DNA of 5,612 nt, from contig VAYF01000288.1 in the NCBI GenBank assembly GCA_005883885.1, positions 1 through 5,612 on the forward strand, in the 5' to 3' direction. The position numbers and the translations under genes were made by a program. The stretch comes from Actinomycetota bacterium. GTDB lineage: Bacteria > Actinomycetota > UBA4738 > HRBIN12. The notes under the pieces are model-generated. The model searched no databases. It saw only the letters and a list, made by a program, of their open reading frames with translations, and was not told where the DNA came from. The first letter of the stretch is position 1, and each line of letters begins with the position of its first letter. This document shows, piece after piece, positions 1-5,612 of the stretch.

Positions 1-444
1 ATGCTTCGCTCGGGGCAACCCGCCGGCCCGCGTGTCGTGGCGCTGGCGGAGGGGCTGCCCTTCGCCGACGCCGGATTCGCGGCGCTCACGTTCACCTACC
101 TGCTGCGCTACGTCGACGATCCCGCCGCCACGATGCGGGAGCTCGCGAGGGTCGTTACGCCCGGCGGCGTGATCGCGTCGCTCGAGTTCCACGTGCCCGG
201 AGCCAGGTGGGCCCGGGCGGCGTGGCGGCCCTACACGCGGTACGTGATGCCCCTCGTCGGATCGGTCGTCTCGCCGGCATGGGCGGGCACCGCACGCTTC
301 CTCAGCCGGTCGATCGACGGGTACTGGCGTGCCCATCCGCTCCGCGAACAGCTCGGCTGGTGGGAAGCGGCCGGGATCGATCCGGTCCACACGCGAACGA
401 TGTCCAACGGCGCCGCGATCGTGACATGGGGGGTGAGGCGGTGA
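1..444 (+). CDS. UbiE/MenG-type SAM-dependent methyltransferase, 5'-truncated
   Basis: This is the C-terminal 147 residues of a class I SAM-dependent methyltransferase resembling the UbiE/COQ5/MenG family, which methylates the quinone ring late in menaquinone or ubiquinone synthesis. Visible family motifs are AEGLPF (residues 16-21) followed by an LLRYVDD segment (34-40), which matches the LPF...LRxVxD block; RVVTPGG (50-56) and LEF (61-63), the post-motif III region; and a C-terminal SNGAAIV segment (135-141) like the family's terminal strand. The glycine-rich SAM-binding motif I (GxGTG) is absent. Because family members are usually about 230-250 residues, the gene very likely begins upstream of the window and the ATG at base 1 is internal. 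Its stop overlaps the next start (GTGA), so the two are co-translated. The exact substrate is not certain, and a non-quinone methyltransferase is possible. Confidence 0.8.
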   Translation: MLRSGQPAGPRVVALAEGLPFADAGFAALTFTYLLRYVDDPAATMRELARVVTPGGVIASLEFHVPGARWARAAWRPYTRYVMPLVGSVVSPAWAGTARFLSRSIDGYWRAHPLREQLGWWEAAGIDPVHTRTMSNGAAIVTWGVRR

Positions 445-1181
445 GTCCGGAGGGGGAGCGGCCGGCCTTCTACGCCCTTGCTCCTGGAGGATGGCGCGAC
501 TACGTGACCCTGCTCCACCCGCCGTACACGTTGTGGCACCTCTCGTATGTCGTGATCGGGGCGTGCACGGTTCCGGACGTCAACCTCGGGTACCTCGCGT
601 GGTCCGTGCTCGCCTTCTTCGGGGCGGTCGGTCTGGGCGCGCACGCCCTCGATGAGTTGAACGGGCGACCGCTGGGAACGGCGATCCCCTCGCCCGTGCT
701 CGTCGCGATCGCGTTCGTCGGGCTGAGCGGCGCGGCCGTGCTCGGCATCTACGGCGCGGTCCTCGTGACGTGGTGGATGCTCGCGTTCATCGTCGTGGGG
801 GTGTTCATGGCGCTCGCCTACAACCTCGAATGGTTCCACGGCACGTTCCATTCGGATCTGTGGTTCGCGATCGGGTGGGGTGCGTTCCCCGCGCTGACCG
901 CTGCGTTCGCTCAGATGGGCCGGCTCCTATGGGCGGGGCTGCTGGCCGCCGCCGCTTGCGCCATGCTCTCTGCGGCACAGCGTGTCCTGTCGACACCGGT
1001 TCGCCGCCTCCGGAGGAACGCGGTGGCGATCGAAGGGCGGGCCCTCTACGACGATGGGACCGACGAGCCGCTCGACAACGCATGGCTCCGCGGGACCCCC
1101 GAGCGGGCGCTCCGTCTGCTGTCCGTCGCGGTGCCGGTGCTCGCCGCCGCCATGCTCGCCGCCGCCGTCGCACGACGCTGA
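441..1181 (+). CDS. Divergent UbiA-like polytopic membrane protein
   Basis: This is a 246-residue integral membrane protein with about seven hydrophobic segments (roughly 29-48, 50-70, 84-107, 109-128, 138-157, 163-182, 223-243). The GTG start at 441 overlaps the upstream stop by four bases and has a GGTGA Shine-Dalgarno-like run at 432-436, so it is preferred over the earlier in-frame ATG at 207, which lies inside the methyltransferase gene. The segment at 68-78, with H68, D71, E72, N74 and R76-P77, sits at the end of helix 2, where UbiA prenyltransferases carry their first Asp-rich motif and the following RP. The block AYNLEWFHG (126-134) then sits where a later conserved loop would be. A second DxxxD motif is not evident; the polar loop at 195-215 is acidic but unlike it. 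Coupling to a UbiE-like gene supports a prenyl-lipid or quinone role. The family assignment is by resemblance only and catalytic activity is uncertain. Confidence 0.6.
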   Translation: MSPEGERPAFYALAPGGWRDYVTLLHPPYTLWHLSYVVIGACTVPDVNLGYLAWSVLAFFGAVGLGAHALDELNGRPLGTAIPSPVLVAIAFVGLSGAAVLGIYGAVLVTWWMLAFIVVGVFMALAYNLEWFHGTFHSDLWFAIGWGAFPALTAAFAQMGRLLWAGLLAAAACAMLSAAQRVLSTPVRRLRRNAVAIEGRALYDDGTDEPLDNAWLRGTPERALRLLSVAVPVLAAAMLAAAVARR

Positions 1182-1205
1182 GGTCGTCATATCGGCAGAC
1201 CCCGC

Positions 1206-1211
1206 TACCCT
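1206..1211 (+). promoter_or_regulatory. Putative -10 box (TACCCT) of a leaderless promoter for the AAA+ gene
   Basis: A TACCCT hexamer fits the TANNNT -10 pattern and ends 7 bases before the ATG at 1219, the spacing expected when transcription starts on the A of the start codon. There is no Shine-Dalgarno sequence near the ATG. A weak -35-like TCGTCA (1184-1189, 4 of 6 matches to TTGACA) lies 16 bases upstream. The same hexamer stands before the VWA gene. This is an inference from pattern and spacing. Confidence 0.45.
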
Positions 1212-1218
1212 GGTCTGC

Positions 1219-2535
1219 ATGGCTCAGGCGACCACCCTCGGCGAACTTCGTGCCTCCTCGTACCCGGACCGGACCGTCAAGCAGGAGCTCCGCGCCAACC
1301 TCCTCGATCGGCTCGAGCTCGGCCGCGAGCTCTTCCCCGGCATCCTCGGTTTCGACGACACCGTCCTGCCCGGTCTCGAGCGTGGGATCCTCGCGGGGCA
1401 CGATCTGATCCTGCTGGGCGAGCGAGGCCAGGCGAAGACCCGGCTCGTTCGGACGATCGTCAACCTGCTTGACGATTCCGTCCCGGCCATCACCGGCTGT
1501 GAGGTGAACGACCATCCGTTCCGGCCGATCTGCGCCCGCTGCCGCGATCTGGTCGCGGCCGAGGGCGACGCAACGCCGATCACGTGGCTCGCGCCGGACG
1601 AGCGCTACAGCGAGAAGCTCGCGACCCCCGACACGTCCGTCGCGGATCTGATCGGTGACGTCGATCCGATCCGGGTGGCGGAGGGGCGCTACCTGGCGGA
1701 TGAGCTCACGATCCATTACGGGATGATCCCGCGGACCCATCGGGGGATCGTCGCGATCAACGAGCTGCCCGATCTTCCGGAGCGCATCCAGGTCTCGCTG
1801 TTCAACATCCTCGAGGAGCGTGACGTGCAGATCCGCGGCTATCGGATCAGGCTCCCGCTGGACATCCTGCTCGTCGTGACCGCTAACCCCGACGACTACA
1901 CCCATCGTGGCCGGATCGTCTCGCCGCTCAAGGACCGGTTCGGGACACAGGTCCGCACGCATTACCCGGACACGCCGTCCGACGAGATCTTGATCATGGA
2001 TCAGGAGACACGGCCGCTCACGGGCGGCATCCCCGTCCGGATCCCCGTGTTCATGATCCAGGCCGCGGCCGTCCGTCGAGCGGCGCGCACGCATGAGCCG
2101 GAGGCCGTCCCCCGCCCGATCGACCTGTCAGCCGTCCTGCTTTCCTCGGAGGGGCGCGTGGAGTTCGACACGGTCGAGGAGGGACGCGAACACGACATCC
2201 TGGCGCGTGCCCTACGGCAGGCCGAGCTCAACGTGTTCCGCCGGAGACTGTCGGGCCATGACTTCTCGGGTCTCCTCGGCCGGTTCGATGACCCGTCGTT
2301 CGCCGTCGACACCTCCGAGCTCACGCCGGCGTCGGACCTCCTGGGCGGGTTGGGCGACCTCCCCGGGCTCGCCAAGCTGCTCGAGCGGCTGGGCGTGCAG
2401 GAAGAAAGTCCCGGCGTCGCCGCGAGCGCGCTCGAGTTCGCGCTGGAGGGGTTGCACCTGTCCCGGCGGCTGAACAAGGACGAGGACGGCGGGGCCGCGC
2501 GCTACGCGGGAGCCGAGGACTCGACCGCCGGGTAG
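1219..2535 (+). CDS. MoxR/magnesium-chelatase-type AAA+ ATPase (Rv0958-like)
   Basis: This is a 438-residue cytoplasmic AAA+ ATPase of the MoxR/ChlI group, whose members use ATP with a VWA partner to remodel proteins or insert metals. Walker A is GERGQAKT (67-74). Walker B is GIVAINEL (176-183), with Asn181 where Asp is usual and Glu182 kept. Sensor 1 is TANP (221-224), and a likely arginine finger is R240 in LKDRFG. The LPERIQVSLFNILEER stretch (186-201) is typical of chelatase-type ATPases. An insert after the first strand carries C94, H99, C105 and C108, a possible zinc site. The C-terminal helical lid ends near a LEFALEGLHLSRRL segment (405-418). ATG 1219 is the first ATG, GTG or TTG after the preceding stop; the frame is open further upstream but overlaps the previous gene. 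The 3' end overlaps the convergent glycosyltransferase by 34 bases. The probable partner is the VWA gene at 4148. The client protein is unknown, and true magnesium chelatase activity is unlikely without the other chelatase subunits. Confidence 0.88.
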   Translation: MAQATTLGELRASSYPDRTVKQELRANLLDRLELGRELFPGILGFDDTVLPGLERGILAGHDLILLGERGQAKTRLVRTIVNLLDDSVPAITGCEVNDHPFRPICARCRDLVAAEGDATPITWLAPDERYSEKLATPDTSVADLIGDVDPIRVAEGRYLADELTIHYGMIPRTHRGIVAINELPDLPERIQVSLFNILEERDVQIRGYRIRLPLDILLVVTANPDDYTHRGRIVSPLKDRFGTQVRTHYPDTPSDEILIMDQETRPLTGGIPVRIPVFMIQAAAVRRAARTHEPEAVPRPIDLSAVLLSSEGRVEFDTVEEGREHDILARALRQAELNVFRRRLSGHDFSGLLGRFDDPSFAVDTSELTPASDLLGGLGDLPGLAKLLERLGVQEESPGVAASALEFALEGLHLSRRLNKDEDGGAARYAGAEDSTAG

Positions 2536-3677
2536 GGATCGCGCGTAGCTGTTCGGACCGGCAGGAAGACCAGCAGCAGCACGTAGGCCAACACGTAGGC
2601 GTTCTCCAACAAGGGCGTGAGGAACGGGCCGACCGCGAGTCGGCCGTCGGCGAACCAGTCGGGGAGGCGAAGCACGAAGACGGCGAGCACCCCGGCTGCG
2701 GACACCCATCGCCAGGTCTCGCGTCCGTCCCCGAGCAACACCCCCGCCGCCGGGACGATCCACACGCCATGGTGGATCCACGAGACCGGCGAGACGAGCA
2801 GGGCGGTGAGCCCGATGATCGTCGCCGCGGCGAGCTCGTCGCCTGCTGTGTGCGCGATGCGGGCCCGACCCAGGCCGATGAAGAGCAAGACCGCGACGAG
2901 GAGGGCCCACACCAGGGGTTCCGACCATCCGGACCGCACGAGCCACCCATGCACGGATTGGTTGCTCACGAAGCTCGCGTCTCCGACCCGGTCGTTCCGG
3001 AAGACGACCTCGGTCCAGAACTGACGTGACAGGTCCGGGCGGGCGATCGCTGCGGCGAGCCACAGGCCGACCGAGGTGGCGGCCGCGACGAGCGCCGGTC
3101 GCCAGCGCTTCGTCGTGAGCCAGGAGACGGCGAAGATCCCGGGGGTCAGCTTCAGTGCGGCCGCGAAGCCGACGAGGACCCCGCGGGGCAGCCGCGTGCG
3201 CTCGGGAACGACGTCGGCGAGACAGACGGCCGTCAGCACGATGCCGAGCTGACCGAACCAGAACACGCTGGCGATGGGCGTGGTGAGCGCGGCCGCGATC
3301 ACGATCACGACGAACCACACGGACCGCGCCTCCCCCTTCCGGTCGAGGAAGCGTGTGTAGCAGAGGTGAACGATCCAGGCGAGGAGCGCGATGTTGAGCG
3401 CGGTCCACGCCAGCGAAGCGATCCGCCACGGTAGCCAACCGACGGGGGAGAGGAGGCCAGCCCAGACGGGCGGGTAGGTGTACGGCAACGGCACCGCAAG
3501 GGTGGCCCCCCAACCGTTGTCGTACAGGCCGCCGCCGGTCGCGAACATCTTGGCGGCGTGCAGGTAGACCGCGAGATCGACGGGCGGAGTCGGTCGCAGG
3601 GTCGTCAGGAGCAGCATGATCACGACGAACGTGCCGAAGAGCGTGATCGTGACGATCCGGTTGCGTTGGGACCCCAT
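2502..3677 (-). CDS. GT87 (DUF2029) polytopic membrane glycosyltransferase
   Basis: This 391-residue protein has many hydrophobic segments and is a GT-C fold glycosyltransferase of family GT87. Actinobacterial relatives transfer mannose or similar sugars from polyprenyl-phosphate donors onto envelope glycolipids. Family landmarks are the DLAVY motif (34-38, D34 the likely catalytic acid in the first extracytoplasmic loop), LY (51-52), YPP (68-70), Q143 in a FGQLG loop, ALKLTPG (174-180), NQSVHG (239-244) and SPVSWIHH (296-303). The length is close to the usual size of about 400. The ATG at 3677 is the furthest upstream possible start, because an in-frame TGA lies two codons before it. The gene runs against its neighbours: convergent with the AAA+ gene (34-base overlap) and divergent from the small membrane gene (64-base gap). 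The sugar and acceptor cannot be told from sequence. Nothing indicates a functional link with the AAA+/VWA pair. Confidence 0.88.
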   Translation of the reverse strand: MGSQRNRIVTITLFGTFVVIMLLLTTLRPTPPVDLAVYLHAAKMFATGGGLYDNGWGATLAVPLPYTYPPVWAGLLSPVGWLPWRIASLAWTALNIALLAWIVHLCYTRFLDRKGEARSVWFVVIVIAAALTTPIASVFWFGQLGIVLTAVCLADVVPERTRLPRGVLVGFAAALKLTPGIFAVSWLTTKRWRPALVAAATSVGLWLAAAIARPDLSRQFWTEVVFRNDRVGDASFVSNQSVHGWLVRSGWSEPLVWALLVAVLLFIGLGRARIAHTAGDELAAATIIGLTALLVSPVSWIHHGVWIVPAAGVLLGDGRETWRWVSAAGVLAVFVLRLPDWFADGRLAVGPFLTPLLENAYVLAYVLLLVFLPVRTATRDPYPAVESSAPA

Positions 3678-3687
3678 CGGTCATCCG

Positions 3688-3693
3688 AGGATA
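3688..3693 (-). promoter_or_regulatory. Putative -10 box (TATCCT) for the GT87 gene
   Basis: Read on the - strand, TATCCT ends 10 bases before the ATG at 3677. A TCGAGA hexamer 18 bases further upstream (3712-3717, 4 of 6 matches to TTGACA) could be a -35. The leader would be only a few bases long, too short for a Shine-Dalgarno site, and none is seen. It lies in the 64-base divergent intergenic region shared with the small membrane gene. Confidence 0.35.
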
Positions 3694-3726
3694 CGGCCGC
3701 CGCTTCGCTCCTCTCGAGGCCAACCG

Positions 3727-3732
3727 TAGACT
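3727..3732 (+). promoter_or_regulatory. Putative -10 box (TAGACT) for the small membrane-protein gene
   Basis: TAGACT fits TANNNT and ends 9 bases before the ATG at 3742, implying a leader of zero to a few bases. No Shine-Dalgarno sequence precedes the start and no good -35 is visible (TTCGCT at 3704-3709 is poor). Its first three bases are also an in-frame TAG that fixes the downstream start. This is a weak call made because it matches the pattern at the other three starts. Confidence 0.3.
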
Positions 3733-3741
3733 CCCCGGCCG

Positions 3742-4128
3742 ATGCCGGAGGTCCACAAGTACGTCGGGTTCCTCGTCGAGGCCGTCTTCACGGTGGGCTG
3801 GGTGTGGGGGCTGATCGCGTTGATCCGGCGGCGCTCGCCCGGGCAAGGCTTCTGGACCTGGCTGGTGGTCGCGCAGGTGATCGCCGGCGTCCAGGCGGCG
3901 ATCGGTCTGATCCTGTTGCTCCTGGGATACCGGGTGACGTGGCTGCATTACGTCTACGGGTTCGGGCCGCTCGTGGTCTTCCTGATCGCCCACCAGATGG
4001 CGCGCGAGGTCCACGCGAGCGAGCCGGGAGGGCGGCTCTCGCAGCCGTGGGTGGTGTTCGCCGCGGCCGCATTCATCTGCTTCGGGCTCGCCGGCCGCGC
4101 GCTGATGACCGGCCTGGGCTACGGGTGA
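3742..4128 (+). CDS. Small four-helix membrane protein of unknown function
   Basis: This 128-residue protein is not recognised. It has four predicted membrane helices (about 7-28, 37-62, 67-87, 102-124) joined by short loops, with an Arg-rich turn RRR at 29-31 that suggests a cytoplasmic loop and therefore an extracytoplasmic N-terminus. ATG 3742 is the first usable start, because an in-frame TAG lies at 3727-3729 with no start codon between. Helices 2-3 contain Q45, Q51, H69, H84 and Q85; the Q-x5-G-x12-LH spacing vaguely recalls a half-module of CtaA/COX15-type heme-handling proteins or cytochrome b561-like bundles, but this is too weak to assign. It is divergent from the GT87 gene and ends 19 bases before the VWA gene on the same strand, so read-through into that gene is possible. 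Confidence 0.75.
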   Translation: MPEVHKYVGFLVEAVFTVGWVWGLIALIRRRSPGQGFWTWLVVAQVIAGVQAAIGLILLLLGYRVTWLHYVYGFGPLVVFLIAHQMAREVHASEPGGRLSQPWVVFAAAAFICFGLAGRALMTGLGYG

Positions 4129-4135
4129 ACCGCCG

Positions 4136-4141
4136 TACCCT
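4136..4141 (+). promoter_or_regulatory. Putative -10 box (TACCCT) of a leaderless promoter for the VWA gene
   Basis: The hexamer TACCCT ends 6 bases before the GTG at 4148, so transcription could begin on the start codon itself. It lies in the 19-base gap after the preceding stop. A GGTGA at 4124-4128 is about 19 bases from the start and too far to act as a ribosome binding site. The hexamer is identical to that before the AAA+ gene. No clear -35 is visible. Confidence 0.45.
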
Positions 4142-4147
4142 TGAGAG

Positions 4148-5612
4148 GTGGCTCGCTTCCGCTACTCGCGGTGGGACGGCTCGCAGGATCCGTTCGCGGA
4201 TGACATGCCGGCCTCCGACGTCCTGGAAGAGCTCTCCGACGACATCTTGACGGGCGACTCGCCTGACGCGGCGCTCCGCCGGTTGATGCGTCGCGGCATG
4301 CAAGGCCGCTTCAGCGGTCTCGACTCGCTCCGCAGCCGGCTCCAGCAGCTGCGCGACGAGGAACAGACGAGGTTGAACCTCGCGGGCCCGTTGGAGGAGC
4401 TTCGCCAGCGCCTCGACGAGATCCTGGATCGTGAGCGCTCGCGACTGTCGTTCGAGCCCGGAGAGGACGCGCGGTTGCGCGAGGCCTCGCTGGACGCGCT
4501 CCCGCCGGACGTGCCCGGCCAGATCCGGGAGCTCCAGGACTACCGTTTCGTGGATCCGGACGCGAAGCGGATGTTCGAGGAGCTGATGGAGCATCTGAAG
4601 GAGCAGGTGCTCGGGTCGTACTTCCGGCAACTCGCACAAGGCATGCGCAACATCGATCCGGAGCAGCTGGCTCGGTTCAAGGACATGATCGCCGAGCTGA
4701 ACGGGATGCTCGAGCGACGGGAGCGGGGCGAGGATGTCCAACCGGCGTTCGAGGACTTCATGCAACGCTACGGCGATCTGTTCCCCGAACGGCCGCGCAC
4801 CCTTGACGAGTTGCTCGAGCAGATGGCTCGGCGGATGGCGGCGATGTCGCGCCTCCTCGCGTCGCTGTCGGACGAGCAGCGCGCCGAGCTGCAGCAGCTC
4901 GTCGACGACGTGATGCAAGACATGGACCTGGCGTTCGAGCTCGACCGGCTCGGGGCGAACCTCTCTGGCGCGTTCCCGGACGCCGGGTGGGATGAGCCGG
5001 GATGGGGCATGGGCGAGGACGCGATGCCGATGTCCGCCACGGTGGACGCGCTCGAGCGGATGCATGACTACGAGGAGCTCGACCGCACGCTCGAGGGGTC
5101 CTACCCCGGAGCGTCGCTCGAAGACGTCGACGAGGACGCGCTCCGGCGGACGATGGGTGAGCCGGCGGTCCGCGATCTCCGACGGCTGGAGCAGATCGAG
5201 AAGATGCTCGAGGACGCGGGGCTCGTGCAGCGGCGGCACGGCCGCCTCGAGCTGACGCCGCGCGGCGCGCGGAAGATGGGCGAACGCGCGCTCACGCGCG
5301 TGTTCGAACGTCTGACGCGTGACCGCGAGGGGACACACGAGGCGAGGGACCCGGGCGGGCTCGCCGAGCCGACCGGACAGACGCGACCCTGGCGCTTCGG
5401 CGACCACGGACAGATCGACGTCCAGCGGACGGTGTTCAACGCGGTGACGCGCGGCGCGGCATCCGACGGGATCGTGCGGCTTCGTCCCGACGACTTCGAA
5501 CTGGTCGAAGCGGAGGAGCGAACGGAGACCGCCACCGCGCTGCTCCTCGATCTGTCGTTCTCGATGCCGCTTCGCGGGCACCTGGTGCACGCGAAGAAGA
5601 TGGCGCTCGCGT
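4148..5612 (+). CDS. VWA-domain (CoxE-like, Rv0959-like) protein, 3'-truncated
   Basis: The first 488 residues of a VWA-domain protein are present; the frame is open to the window edge. GTG 4148 is chosen because an in-frame TGA lies at 4142-4144, and the RYSRWDGSQDPF segment (5-16) before the first ATG (codon 20) looks like conserved family sequence. In order there are a long, charged, mostly helical region (about 20-270, coiled-coil-like), a Gly/Met-rich linker (280-296), a winged-helix-like stretch with EDAGLVQRRHGRLELTPRG (355-372), a conserved QIDVQRTVFNAVTR lead-in (422-435), and the start of the VWA fold at LLLDLSFSM (465-473), whose D468, S470 and S472 form the MIDAS DxSxS. Relatives are about 650-670 residues, so most of the VWA domain lies beyond the window. 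VWA proteins of this type pair with MoxR-type ATPases; the one at 1219 is the obvious candidate. No signal peptide is seen, so it is likely cytoplasmic. Function and client are unknown. Confidence 0.88.
   Translation, partial: MARFRYSRWDGSQDPFADDMPASDVLEELSDDILTGDSPDAALRRLMRRGMQGRFSGLDSLRSRLQQLRDEEQTRLNLAGPLEELRQRLDEILDRERSRLSFEPGEDARLREASLDALPPDVPGQIRELQDYRFVDPDAKRMFEELMEHLKEQVLGSYFRQLAQGMRNIDPEQLARFKDMIAELNGMLERRERGEDVQPAFEDFMQRYGDLFPERPRTLDELLEQMARRMAAMSRLLASLSDEQRAELQQLVDDVMQDMDLAFELDRLGANLSGAFPDAGWDEPGWGMGEDAMPMSATVDALERMHDYEELDRTLEGSYPGASLEDVDEDALRRTMGEPAVRDLRRLEQIEKMLEDAGLVQRRHGRLELTPRGARKMGERALTRVFERLTRDREGTHEARDPGGLAEPTGQTRPWRFGDHGQIDVQRTVFNAVTRGAASDGIVRLRPDDFELVEAEERTETATALLLDLSFSMPLRGHLVHAKKMALA

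Noticed and set aside
982..1218. Upstream in-frame extension of the AAA+ gene
   Set aside because: The extra 79 codons lie mostly inside the UbiA-like gene and read as Arg/Ser/Pro-rich shadow sequence. The ATG at 1219 has a fitting -10-like box and starts a sequence that looks like the family's N-terminus.
805..2094. 429-codon open frame on the - strand
   Set aside because: It is antisense to the UbiA-like and AAA+ genes; the translation has no hydrophobic core or known motif, while the + strand shows intact Walker A, Walker B and sensor motifs.
2354..2374. Short GC inverted repeat (GGCGA ... TCGCC) resembling a terminator stem
   Set aside because: The stem is only five base pairs, has no T-run, and lies well inside the AAA+ coding region. 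It is expected by chance at this GC content.
3746..3750. GGAGG, a perfect Shine-Dalgarno core, just inside the small membrane gene
   Set aside because: No in-frame or out-of-frame start codon follows at suitable spacing with a plausible gene. It is explained by the codons for Pro-Glu-Val at residues 2-4.
2212..4014. 600-codon open frame on the - strand
   Set aside because: It covers parts of the AAA+, GT87 and small membrane genes in another frame and gives Arg/Pro/His-rich sequence without domains. High GC content makes long stop-free shadow frames common.
4073..5590. 505-codon open frame on the - strand
   Set aside because: It is antisense to the VWA gene, which has clear family motifs. 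Its translation is Arg/His/Glu/Val-rich low-complexity sequence typical of the reverse frame of a GC-rich, Glu/Leu/Arg-rich gene, with no recognisable domain.

Overview
The window is GC-rich, densely coding DNA, probably from an actinobacterium or a similar high-GC Gram-positive lineage, possibly an uncultured one. This rests on three things: strong G/C preference at third codon positions, an AAA+/VWA protein pair of the mycobacterial Rv0958/Rv0959 type, and several genes that lack a Shine-Dalgarno site but have a TANNNT -10-like hexamer just before the start codon, as leaderless actinobacterial genes do. No RNA gene, insertion sequence, CRISPR array or phage-like gene was seen. About 97% of the window is coding, and no gap exceeds 64 bases.

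Left part (1-1181, + strand): the C-terminal part of a UbiE/MenG-type SAM-dependent methyltransferase, followed with a 4-base GTGA overlap by a seven-helix membrane protein that looks like a divergent UbiA prenyltransferase. The two are translationally coupled and probably act on a prenylated lipid or quinone, but the UbiA-like protein lacks a convincing second aspartate motif, so the reaction is open.

Middle (1219-2535, + strand): a complete MoxR/magnesium-chelatase-type AAA+ ATPase. It is followed tail to tail, with a 34-base overlap, by a GT87 (DUF2029) polytopic glycosyltransferase on the - strand (2502-3677). A 64-base divergent intergenic region separates the glycosyltransferase from a 128-residue four-helix membrane protein of unknown function (3742-4128, + strand).

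Right part (4148-5612, + strand): the N-terminal 488 residues of a VWA (CoxE-like) protein, cut by the window edge just after the MIDAS motif. It is the expected partner of the AAA+ ATPase. Together they would form a MoxR-VWA type ATP-driven remodelling or metal-insertion machine. Here the pair is separated by about 1.6 kb carrying the glycosyltransferase and the small membrane protein, yet both genes have the same TACCCT hexamer 6-7 bases before their start codons, which suggests parallel leaderless transcription.

No clearly new system stands out. The most interesting points are the split AAA+/VWA pair with matching promoters, the Cys/His cluster and Asn-for-Asp Walker B in the ATPase, the divergent UbiA-like protein and the unassigned small membrane protein.
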